Assembly (NCBI GenBank): GCA_041685935.1
Contig: JAWLES010000015.1
Location: forward strand, 1-25,228
Source: JAIPEK01 sp041685935
Lineage (GTDB): Bacteria > Desulfobacterota > Desulfobacteria > Desulfobacterales > Desulfobacteraceae
Direction: 5' to 3'
Length of the DNA stretch: 25,228 nt
In this document: in pieces, positions 15,239-22,333 of the stretch
How positions within the stretch are numbered: the first letter of the stretch is position 1
Layout: every line of letters begins with the position of its first letter
Program-made: the position numbers and the translations under genes
Notes under the pieces: generated by a model
Databases searched by the model: none
Told to the model about the DNA's origin: nothing
The model's input: the letters and a program-made list of their open reading frames with translations, nothing else

Positions 15239-16408
15239 ATGACAAATACCCAGAAAAGATCAAAGGACGAGTACCAGGGGTTTGAACAGGGTCCTATCAG
15301 GCCCCCGAGCGAGGCGGAAAGCCTGCTGATCCGGCTGACCCGGAACTGCCCCTGGAACCGGTGCACATTCTGCCCGGTGTATAAAAAAAGGCGGTTTTCG
15401 TTGCGCTCGGTGGAGAACATTGTAAAAGACATTGATCTTCTGCATGCATATGTAAACGGAATTTCAACCAGGGTTGCATCAGGTGAAGGGTTTGACAGCA
15501 CCGGGGTCAACGAGCTTTTCAACAGCTTTGAAACCAGGGACAGGCAGGCTTTTAACGCGGCGCTGAACTGGTACTACAACGGTATGAAATCGATTTTTCT
15601 CCAGGATGCCAACAGCCTGATAATGAAGCCGGACGACATTGTATACATCCTTGAGCATATCAAGGCGTGTTTCCCGGATGTGGAGCGGATTACCTCGTAC
15701 GCAAGGTCTCACACCATTGTCCGTATAAGCCCGGAAAATATGCAAAGGATTGCTGATGCCGGTCTGAACCGGATTCATATAGGGCTTGAGTCCGGTTCGG
15801 ACAAGGTCCTTGAAATGGTGAAAAAGGGATCGAACAAGGCGGATCACATCAAGGCGGGCCAGAGGGTTAAACAGTCGGGAATGCAGCTTTCCGAATATAT
15901 AATGCCCGGCCTGGGCGGAAAGGAGCTTTCAAGGGATCATGCACTTGAAACAGCGGACGCCCTGAATCAAATCAATCCGGACTATATCCGCATCAGATCC
16001 CTGGCTGTTCCGGAGAACACGCCCCTTGCCGAGGAACTGAGGCAGGGCAGGTTTGAAAAATGCACTGATTTTGAAACAGCAGGAGAGCTCAGGCTGCTGG
16101 TGGAAAATTTCAGGGGAATTGATTCCTATGTAAAAAGCGATCATATACTCAATCTTATCGAGAGCCTCGAAGGACGGCTGCCTGATGACAAGGACGGGAT
16201 GCTGGACACCATTGACAGGTTTCTGAACATGGAGCCGGAAGACAGGGTGGTCTATCAGGTGGGCCGCAGGATGGGTCTTTTTTCGGATCCGAATGAGATC
16301 CATGATCAAAGCAGGCGCTCCCGTGTGGAAAAGACCCTGAGGCTGTACGGCATTGACAGCAGCAATGCGGACCAGACAATTGACGAGCTGATGAAGCGTT
16401 TTGTCTGA
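15239..16408 (+). CDS. Uncharacterised radical SAM protein
   Basis: A 389-residue radical SAM enzyme. RLTRNCPWNRCTFCP supplies three cysteines (37, 42 and 45, counting from this start) in a CX4CX2C arrangement instead of the classical CX3CX2C. Some related families with a GCSHNKCTFC-like motif also use it. HIGLESGSDKVLEMVKKG is the usual SAM-binding strand of the barrel, and SEYIMPGLGGKE follows. No extra cysteine cluster, cobalamin domain or TRAM domain is seen, so the substrate is unknown. I chose ATG 15239 over ATG 15227 because GGGAG lies 4 bases before the second and nothing lies before the first. It overlaps hemW by 8 bases, so the two are co-translated. It may act in tetrapyrrole chemistry or RNA/protein modification, but this is only positional. 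Confidence 0.88.
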   Translation: MTNTQKRSKDEYQGFEQGPIRPPSEAESLLIRLTRNCPWNRCTFCPVYKKRRFSLRSVENIVKDIDLLHAYVNGISTRVASGEGFDSTGVNELFNSFETRDRQAFNAALNWYYNGMKSIFLQDANSLIMKPDDIVYILEHIKACFPDVERITSYARSHTIVRISPENMQRIADAGLNRIHIGLESGSDKVLEMVKKGSNKADHIKAGQRVKQSGMQLSEYIMPGLGGKELSRDHALETADALNQINPDYIRIRSLAVPENTPLAEELRQGRFEKCTDFETAGELRLLVENFRGIDSYVKSDHILNLIESLEGRLPDDKDGMLDTIDRFLNMEPEDRVVYQVGRRMGLFSDPNEIHDQSRRSRVEKTLRLYGIDSSNADQTIDELMKRFV

Positions 16409-17561
16409 CGTTTCCGCATGTTATATCCATGTCCCTTTTTGCAGGGCCAGGTGCAGATATTGTGATTTTTTTTCCATAACTGACACCTCACTTATCGAGC
16501 CCTATGTGGATGCGCTTGTGCGGGAGATCCGTCAGAGGGGCAAAAAAGACTGCAGGGTTGAAACCGTATATTTGGGCGGAGGGACCCCGTCTCTTCTGGG
16601 ACCGCGGCTTGTTGAGAAAATCCTTGGAGCCGTGTTTACCTGTTTTGACTTGCCGGAAAATCCTGAAGTCACAGTTGAGGTAAATCCCGGAACAGTGGAC
16701 CGCGGGTATTTTGACGATCTGCTGTCGATCGGTGTAAACCGGGTAAATATCGGGGTTCAGTCGTTTGATGATGAAAAGCTCGGATTCCTGGGCCGGATTC
16801 ATTCGGCCCGGGAGGGAAAAAGAGCGGTTGAGTCGGCTTTGGATGCCGGAATCGGCAATACGGGCATGGATATGATCTACTGCATTCCGTCAGAGGATGC
16901 CGGGCTTTGGGCAGGGGATCTTGCAACCGCATGCAGTTACAGCCCGGCACACCTTTCGTGTTACACCCTTACCTTTGAAAAGGACACATGCCTGTACCGG
17001 ATGATGAAGCAAGGGCGGACCCGCCCCATGGACAAAGAATCCGCTGCAGATCTTTTCATGGATACCGTGCGGATTTTGACCAAAGCAGGCTATCTTCATT
17101 ATGAAATTTCCAACTTTGCCAAAGATGCAGCAAGCAGGTCCCGGCACAATATGACGTACTGGCGGAATTCGCCTTACCTGGGATTCGGAGCCGGGGCCCA
17201 TTCTTTTGACGGGGCTGCAAGATACTGGAACCGCAAAAATGTTCACCGGTATATCAGGGAGCTTGAAGCGGGGAAAAAGCCTGACTTCGCGAGTGAAGCC
17301 CTGACAACGGAACAGAAGCTTCTGGAGGCTGTCATGCTGGGGTTGAGAACCATGGAGGGAATTGATGTAAACCTGATGGAACGTCTGCTTTGCATGGATT
17401 TCAGCACGTTTTTCAGCCCTTTGCCCCAAAGGCTTGAACAGAATGCCATGGCTGTTTCAGGCAGGGATGGATTCCGTCTGACCCCGAAGGGAATGTGCAG
17501 ACTGGATTCCATTGTATCCGGGTTTGCAGACCGGATACTTGCCGCTACTTTTTCTTCCTGA
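16401..17561 (+). CDS. hemW: HemW-like radical SAM heme chaperone/coproporphyrinogen oxidase-like protein
   Basis: A 386-residue HemN/HemW-family radical SAM protein. YIHVPFCRARCRYCDFF gives Cys14, Cys18 and Cys21 in the canonical CX3CX2C pattern, followed by TVYLGGGTPSLL (55-66). HNMTYW at 249-254 is the HNXXYW heme-binding motif that separates HemW from true oxygen-independent coproporphyrinogen oxidase HemN. The N-terminus also lacks the longer HemN extension, so HemW is the better name; HemW inserts heme into respiratory proteins. The only usable start is TTG at 16401: a TGA lies three codons upstream in this frame, and no ATG or GTG occurs before the essential motif. It overlaps the preceding gene by 8 bases. 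Its 3' end overlaps selB tail to tail by 17 bases. Confidence 0.9.
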   Translation: MSDVSACYIHVPFCRARCRYCDFFSITDTSLIEPYVDALVREIRQRGKKDCRVETVYLGGGTPSLLGPRLVEKILGAVFTCFDLPENPEVTVEVNPGTVDRGYFDDLLSIGVNRVNIGVQSFDDEKLGFLGRIHSAREGKRAVESALDAGIGNTGMDMIYCIPSEDAGLWAGDLATACSYSPAHLSCYTLTFEKDTCLYRMMKQGRTRPMDKESAADLFMDTVRILTKAGYLHYEISNFAKDAASRSRHNMTYWRNSPYLGFGAGAHSFDGAARYWNRKNVHRYIRELEAGKKPDFASEALTTEQKLLEAVMLGLRTMEGIDVNLMERLLCMDFSTFFSPLPQRLEQNAMAVSGRDGFRLTPKGMCRLDSIVSGFADRILAATFSS

Positions 17562-19458
17562 GCTGTCTTGTATCCCCGACCCGGATGGTCAGGTTTATGG
17601 AATCAAAGTACTCAATGAGCGGTATTACGAATTTCCTGGATATGCCGGTCATTTCCTTGAACTGAGGGGTGGTGATTTCGCCGTGCTCCTCAATGAACTC
17701 CACAAGCTCATGTTTCAGCTTTTCAATGCTGTCCGGGTCAAAGTAAAGATCATCCTTGGTTTTCACGATGCTCTTTTCCTTGATCAGCATTTCAAGCAGG
17801 TCTTTGGCGTTTTTTTTGTCAAGGTTGAGCTTTTTGCAGATATCCTTGTAAAAAGGAGGGGTCAGGTTCGCCTCTCTGTATATGGATTTAACCTTTTCCA
17901 TGGTTTCCTGCAGATCCACCTGCAACGCTACTTCGTGTCCGGCAAGTTTAACCATATTCTCTTTCTGGACAATGATTCCGTCTTTTGAGAGCCGGTTGAT
18001 CAGGATGTTGAAAAGTTTCGAGTCATTGATGTACCTGAACTTGGACTTGAGCTCCTGGGTGGGCATCCCTTCCTTCAGGGGATTCTGGGCATGGTAGGAT
18101 TCGAGTTTGGCGGTAATGTCCTCCTGGAGCCTGTTGAAAACAGAAGCGTGAATATAGGTCTGGTTCTCTTTGCTGGTCTGGATGACCTGCCTTTTTGCAA
18201 GCATTTTCTGAAGTATGGATTCAAGCTTTTTATCAGGGATATTGGTTAGAACCTTGAGCTCGGTGAAAGAGACACCTGAAAACATTGCCTGGCTGATGAA
18301 GAAGGAGACCGCGTCTTCAGGCTCTCCGTCCAAAAGGCTGACCAGGCCGTCAATTATGGTCTGGTCAAAGAGCTTGTGCTTGCGGGCAACAGGGTTCAGA
18401 ATCCGGCCTCCGCCTATGGTCCGGATCGGAGAATAGCTCCGGATGACATAGTTGTCATCCTTGATGCAGCAGACCGGCGTATCCAGCCTGAGCTGGACGC
18501 ATGCAGTATCTCCCGGCTGAAGTTCCTCTCTGTCCAGGAGCACTACAGTGCCGATGATTTCACTGGTCCCGGTGTGAAAACGGGCCTTGACACGGCTCTT
18601 CAGGGGCTTGGGGTTGCTTTTGAGGTATTTCAGTTCCGCATCCACCATGTAGCTCGGGATCAGTGCGCCGGGAGACGACAGGACGTCTCCTTTGAAAACC
18701 GCATCCTTGTCCAGCCCCTGGAAGTTGATGGCGGTCCGGGTTCCGGGTCCGGCTTCGTTTACGCTTTGGCCGTGTACCTGTATGCCGCGGACCTTTGAGG
18801 TGATTCCGGAGGGATACACCATGATGTCCCTGCCTGTGTTCACTTTCCCGGAGATAAGGGTCCCGGTGATTACGGTGCCGAATCCCTTCATGGAAAACAC
18901 CCGGTCCACCGGCAGGCGGAAAATAGGCGAAAAGGATCTTTCCGGAATCCGGCCGCAGATATTCCCCAGCTTTTCCACAAATTCGTCAAGCCCTTCTCCG
19001 GTGGCTGATGAAACCGGCACAATCGGCGCCTCCTCAAGGAAAGTTCCTTCAATGAACTCGTGAATGTCTTCCATGGCCAGTTCGAGAAGATCGTCATCCA
19101 CAAGATCGGTCTTGGTCAGGGCAATGATTCCGTGCCTGATTCCCAGCAGCGAACATATCTCCATATGCTCCCTGGTCTGGGGCATTACCCCTTCGTCCGC
19201 GGCAATGGTCATTACCACCAGGTCTATGCCTGTGGACCCGGCAACCATGTTTTTAACGAATTTTTCATGGCCGGGCATGTCCACGATTCCCACGTGGATT
19301 TTTTCGGATATATCAAGGGAGGAAAATCCCAGTTCAATTGTGATGCCCCTTTCCTTCTCCGCCTTGAGCCGGTCGGTTTCCACACCGGTTAATGCCCGGA
19401 TAAGACTCGTCTTGCCGTGATCAATATGGCCGGCAGTGCCGATAATAACCTGTTCCAA
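17545..19458 (-). CDS. selB: Selenocysteine-specific elongation factor SelB
   Basis: A 637-residue GTPase of normal SelB length. GTPase motifs are GHIDHGKT (10-17), DMPGH (60-64) and TKTD (115-118), with ADEGVMPQTREH typical of SelB. EF-Tu-like domains II and III follow (to about 370), then winged-helix repeats in the C-terminal third that bind the SECIS hairpin of selenoprotein mRNAs (blocks such as PTQELKSKFRYINDSKLF and GEITTPQFKEMTGISRKF). It delivers Sec-tRNA to UGA codons. The start is TTG at 19458, with AGGGGA about 10 bases upstream; a stop lies upstream in frame with no ATG or GTG between. It lies 30 bases after a small membrane-protein gene and shares its promoter. selA, selD and tRNA-Sec are not in the window. 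Confidence 0.95.
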   Translation of the reverse strand: MEQVIIGTAGHIDHGKTSLIRALTGVETDRLKAEKERGITIELGFSSLDISEKIHVGIVDMPGHEKFVKNMVAGSTGIDLVVMTIAADEGVMPQTREHMEICSLLGIRHGIIALTKTDLVDDDLLELAMEDIHEFIEGTFLEEAPIVPVSSATGEGLDEFVEKLGNICGRIPERSFSPIFRLPVDRVFSMKGFGTVITGTLISGKVNTGRDIMVYPSGITSKVRGIQVHGQSVNEAGPGTRTAINFQGLDKDAVFKGDVLSSPGALIPSYMVDAELKYLKSNPKPLKSRVKARFHTGTSEIIGTVVLLDREELQPGDTACVQLRLDTPVCCIKDDNYVIRSYSPIRTIGGGRILNPVARKHKLFDQTIIDGLVSLLDGEPEDAVSFFISQAMFSGVSFTELKVLTNIPDKKLESILQKMLAKRQVIQTSKENQTYIHASVFNRLQEDITAKLESYHAQNPLKEGMPTQELKSKFRYINDSKLFNILINRLSKDGIIVQKENMVKLAGHEVALQVDLQETMEKVKSIYREANLTPPFYKDICKKLNLDKKNAKDLLEMLIKEKSIVKTKDDLYFDPDSIEKLKHELVEFIEEHGEITTPQFKEMTGISRKFVIPLIEYFDSINLTIRVGDTRQLRKKK

Positions 19459-19488
19459 TGTATACTGTTCCCCTGAGTGAAAGTTCGG

Positions 19489-19659
19489 TTATTCCTTCTT
19501 TTTCCTGAAAAACGCCATGAGATAGGCAAGCCCCACCAGAATCAGGCCGACCAGAATCCCGTGGTAAATACTCCAGTCCGGGTTGAAGATCCTGGTGAGA
19601 AGAATACCGAAAACCAGTCCTAATATAAGCCGTATAATAAAAACAAAAAATGAATTCAT
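19489..19659 (-). CDS. Small two-helix membrane protein upstream of selB
   Basis: A 56-residue protein with two predicted transmembrane helices (about 5-22, FFVFIIRLILGLVFGILL, and 32-49, GILVGLILVGLAYLMAFF) joined by a short turn with an Asn-Pro-Asp-Trp, and a basic tail (RKKKE). I do not recognise a family. I chose ATG 19659, preceded by AAGGAAA about 7 bases upstream; a longer frame reaching 19713 would start inside the promoter and is unlikely. It is the first gene of a two-gene operon with selB. Its role in selenocysteine metabolism, if any, is unknown. The good ribosome-binding site and strong promoter support a real gene. Confidence 0.75.
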   Translation of the reverse strand: MNSFFVFIIRLILGLVFGILLTRIFNPDWSIYHGILVGLILVGLAYLMAFFRKKKE

Positions 19660-19692
19660 CTGCAGTTTCCTTTTCAAGTTGTCAGCCTTAGA

Positions 19693-19720
19693 ATAATACC
19701 AGACCTGCAACAATGGTCAA
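19693..19720 (-). promoter_or_regulatory. Promoter of the small membrane protein-selB operon
   Basis: On the minus strand TTGACC (19720-19715, 5 of 6) is followed after 16 bases by TATTAT (19698-19693, 5 of 6), with TGG directly before it forming an extended -10. The expected start near 19686 gives a leader of about 27 bases that includes the AAGGAAA ribosome-binding site. Confidence 0.7.
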
Positions 19721-19801
19721 ATGAAAAATGAAACCTGTTGCAGGCACTTTCCCCGACCCGCCCGGCATATACATGCAGCATGGTTTTACATTAAAAAGGT
19801 C

Positions 19802-19830
19802 TTGATGTTGAAATAACTTTTTGGTATATT
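19802..19830 (+). promoter_or_regulatory. tRNA-His/tRNA-Arg promoter
   Basis: TTGATG (19802-19807, 4 of 6) lies 17 bases before TATATT (19825-19830, 5 of 6), with TGG immediately upstream forming an extended -10. The expected start near 19837 is about 10 bases before the first tRNA. Confidence 0.6.
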
Positions 19831-19846
19831 GTCTTGGTTTGTTTGC

Positions 19847-19923
19847 GGTGGGTGTAGCTCAGTTGGTAGAGCACCAGGTTGTGGCCCTGGTGGCCGTGGG
19901 TTCAAGTCCCATCACTCACCCCA
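19847..19923 (+). tRNA. tRNA-His (anticodon GTG)
   Basis: A 77-base cloverleaf with encoded CCA. The acceptor GTGGGTG pairs with CACTCAC (one G-T pair), and an extra 5' G (19847) faces the discriminator C (19920), the identity mark of tRNA-His. The D-arm is GCTCAGTTGGTAGAGC, the anticodon loop TTGTGGC has GTG at 19881-19883, and the T-arm contains GTGGGTTCAAGTCCCAT. Confidence 0.97.
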
Positions 19924-19952
19924 TTCCAACCTGCCTGAACCCATCCATATAT

Positions 19953-20029
19953 GCGCCCGTAGCTCAGCCGGATAGAGCGTCGGACTTCGAATCCGCAGGC
20001 CGGGGGTTCGAATCCCTCCGGGCGCGCCA
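19953..20029 (+). tRNA. tRNA-Arg (anticodon TCG)
   Basis: A 77-base cloverleaf with encoded CCA. The acceptor GCGCCCG pairs with CGGGCGC, the discriminator is G, the anticodon loop CTTCGAA has TCG at 19987-19989, and the T-arm is GGGGGTTCGAATCCCTC. It would read CGA and probably other CGN codons. It lies 29 bases after tRNA-His and is probably on the same transcript. Confidence 0.96.
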
Positions 20030-20062
20030 TAAATAACGCACCTTTTGAAACTCCATCAATAA

Positions 20063-20087
20063 AAAACGCAGTTCGGTATTGCGTTTT
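20063..20087. terminator. Bidirectional terminator between the tRNAs and the histidine kinase gene
   Basis: AAAACGCA (20063-20070) pairs with TGCGTTTT (20080-20087) around a 9-base loop. The stem has an A-run on the left and a T-run on the right, so it can end transcripts from the tRNAs (+) and from the histidine kinase gene (-), whose stop is at 20093. Confidence 0.75.
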
Positions 20088-20092
20088 GGTAT

Positions 20093-22102
20093 TCAGCTTT
20101 CAAAAAGCCCGTTTGCCGCTTTGATGTAGTCCTGGTTTTGACAGGGTTTTGAAATATGATCGATATGTAAGTCGGATTTTTTCAGCTCTTTTATGGATTC
20201 CAGAAACTCCAGGTTCCCCGAGATAAAGAGAATAGGGACGGTTTTATCTGTTTTCCTGATATGTTTATATATATCCATCCCGCTGATTTTCCCAGGAAGT
20301 ATATAATCCAGACTTACAAGGTCGTATGAATTTTTATCAAACATATCTACAGCCTCCTGTCCGTTGCAGGCAACATCAACTTTGTGATTGCATGGGGGAT
20401 TGGTAAGAATGTTGTATTGTACATCTGAAATTGCTTTCTCATCCTCGACTACCAGTATGGATTTCTCAAAATGAACGGTGTCATCCTGAAGTTCGAGTCT
20501 TTCTGTTTTATTCAGCCGTTTTTTAATTACCGGAATAGAAATGGATATTCGAGTTCCTTTTTTTACTTTAGTATTTATTGATATGCCGCCCTTGTGCTGT
20601 TCAATGTATTTCTTGACATTTGCCAGTCCATAGCCGGTCCCCTTTATCCCCTCTTTATAATAGCCCTCCCTGTCTCTGCCTCCCTTAAGAGTAAAAGCGG
20701 GTTCATAAATCTCTTCGATATGATAATCAGGAATCCCGCATCCGTTGTCTTCTATCTCGGCAATGATATTCGTGTTATCCGTATATGTCCTGATGGTAAT
20801 CACCGGGTGATCAGCCAGACTTACTGCATGAATCGAATTTTGTATTATGTTGACCAGGGCGTGTTCCATCATTCCCGGATCAGCCAAAAGTTCAGGTAAT
20901 TGTGAGGTATACTCTTTTTTTACGAATATCCCTTCAAGGTCTTTCTTCATTAAGTTCAATACAAGATCAATTTTTTCGTTGATTGAAAAAAACTCCTGTT
21001 TCGGTTCCTGGTCCTTGGCAAAGGCGACAAGATTTCTTGTGAGGTTTTTCCCGCGCTGTGTCTGTTCAAGGATGATTTTCAGCCTTTCCATTACTGAACT
21101 TTCATTGCATTCCATGGTTGCCAGCTGCACATTGCCCATAACCCCGCCAAGAATATTGTTGAAATCATGGGCCATTTTTCCTGCAATTTTTCCGACCAGT
21201 GCATATTTTTCATGCTCTGATGCAGTGCTTTGAGCTGCCAGTTTTTCCTGTTCCGCCATTTTGTAGTCGGTGATGTCATGCATGGCACATACAGCGCCTT
21301 TTGTTTTTCCGTTTTTATCGGTCAGGGGCTGTCCATTACAAACAAGATAGCGCGGGCTGGTGTTCTTCGGGATCACGGCGATTTCCGCATTTTGAACCGG
21401 CTCCCCCTTTAAAGCCCGGTAAAGCGGAATATTCTCCATCGGCAAGGGAGTAACTCCATCAATTTTGTAAAGATCATAGTATTTTGACCATCTTTCAGGC
21501 GGAACAGGCTTTTCAGGTATCCCGTGCAGCCGCCGGGCTGCATTGTTGAACCGGACAATGCAGCCTTTTTCGTCACAGATTATAATGGCTTCCTGAATAC
21601 TCTCTATAATTGCGGCAAGAAAAGCTCTTTCATGTTCAGCCTTCTTTTCAATCCGTTTATGTTCGGTAATGTCGGTAGCAATGCCTGACAAAGCAACAGG
21701 ATCTCCGTTTTCATCTTTTACAACCTGCGTTCTGCAGTCAAGTATTCGTTCACAACCATCAGCTGAATAGTTTGTTATTTCTCCCCGCCAGGTTCCCTTT
21801 TCAAGCGTCGTATCCAGGATTTCCCGCTGGGTGATGCCTCGCTTGGGGTCCTGGCCGTATTTTTCAGTGGATACGCCGACAAGGTCATCTTTTTCGTAGC
21901 CGAGAGATAGAACTTCGGCATGATTCACGTAAGTAATGATTCCTTTCAGGTCGGTTATGGTTACCCGATCCTGGATCTGATCAAGCACGAGCGACTGAAG
22001 GCGCAGTTTATTTTCCGTTTCCCTGTGTTTGGCTTCAGCCTTTTCCAATTCCAGCACTCGTTTTTCAAGTTTTTCATAGGTGGGTTTTTTAGAGTTGACC
22101 AT
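20093..22102 (-). CDS. PAS-PAS hybrid histidine kinase with C-terminal receiver
   Basis: A 669-residue cytoplasmic sensor kinase with no membrane segment. An N-terminal coiled coil (5-35) is followed by PAS 1 (about 36-145, ending IATDITEHKR), PAS 2 (about 155-280, ending AMHDITDYKM), and a dimerisation domain with the H-box KMAHDFNN at 309-316 (phospho-acceptor His312). The ATPase domain has its N-box around NIIQNSIHA (418-426), DNGCGI at 452-457 and GTGYGLANV at 488-496. The receiver (547-669) has acidic residues VVEDE, phospho-acceptor Asp599 in SLDYILPG, and Lys652. The AHDFNN form is that of NtrB-like kinases with PAS domains. It lacks a histidine phosphotransfer domain, and no response regulator gene is nearby, so its output is unknown. 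AAGGGG lies 5 bases before the ATG. The 231-base gap upstream shows no certain promoter. Confidence 0.93.
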   Translation of the reverse strand: MVNSKKPTYEKLEKRVLELEKAEAKHRETENKLRLQSLVLDQIQDRVTITDLKGIITYVNHAEVLSLGYEKDDLVGVSTEKYGQDPKRGITQREILDTTLEKGTWRGEITNYSADGCERILDCRTQVVKDENGDPVALSGIATDITEHKRIEKKAEHERAFLAAIIESIQEAIIICDEKGCIVRFNNAARRLHGIPEKPVPPERWSKYYDLYKIDGVTPLPMENIPLYRALKGEPVQNAEIAVIPKNTSPRYLVCNGQPLTDKNGKTKGAVCAMHDITDYKMAEQEKLAAQSTASEHEKYALVGKIAGKMAHDFNNILGGVMGNVQLATMECNESSVMERLKIILEQTQRGKNLTRNLVAFAKDQEPKQEFFSINEKIDLVLNLMKKDLEGIFVKKEYTSQLPELLADPGMMEHALVNIIQNSIHAVSLADHPVITIRTYTDNTNIIAEIEDNGCGIPDYHIEEIYEPAFTLKGGRDREGYYKEGIKGTGYGLANVKKYIEQHKGGISINTKVKKGTRISISIPVIKKRLNKTERLELQDDTVHFEKSILVVEDEKAISDVQYNILTNPPCNHKVDVACNGQEAVDMFDKNSYDLVSLDYILPGKISGMDIYKHIRKTDKTVPILFISGNLEFLESIKELKKSDLHIDHISKPCQNQDYIKAANGLFES

Positions 22103-22333
22103 ACCGGCCCCTTACATTTTTGTTTCCTTTTCGCCTGTATATAGAAGATATAATAAAAAGCAGTCTGACACAAATTGAAAAAAATAAGGAGGTGCGGAAT
22201 CAAAAAATTTTGAAATGATTTATCAGAAAACAGTGAAATTGGCTTGAAATACCCTTTAAGCCGGCTTTATCAGGTATTGAGGGTCTTATTCCATGCAGCC
22301 TGGAACAAAGTGGAGGCAAAGCATGCCGGGATT

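Noticed and set aside
19953..20029. tRNA-Arg as an integration site for a mobile element
   Set aside because: No integrase, direct repeat of the tRNA 3' end or other mobile-element gene is visible; a terminator and a normal signalling gene follow.
22188..22245. AAGGAGGTG on the plus strand in the gap between the kinase and chemoreceptor genes as the start of a small gene
   Set aside because: The only frame starting nearby (ATG at 22216) stops after about 10 codons.
22258..22267. Palindrome AAGCCGGCTT downstream of the chemoreceptor gene as a terminator
   Set aside because: The perfect palindrome is only 10 bases, with no loop and no T-run.
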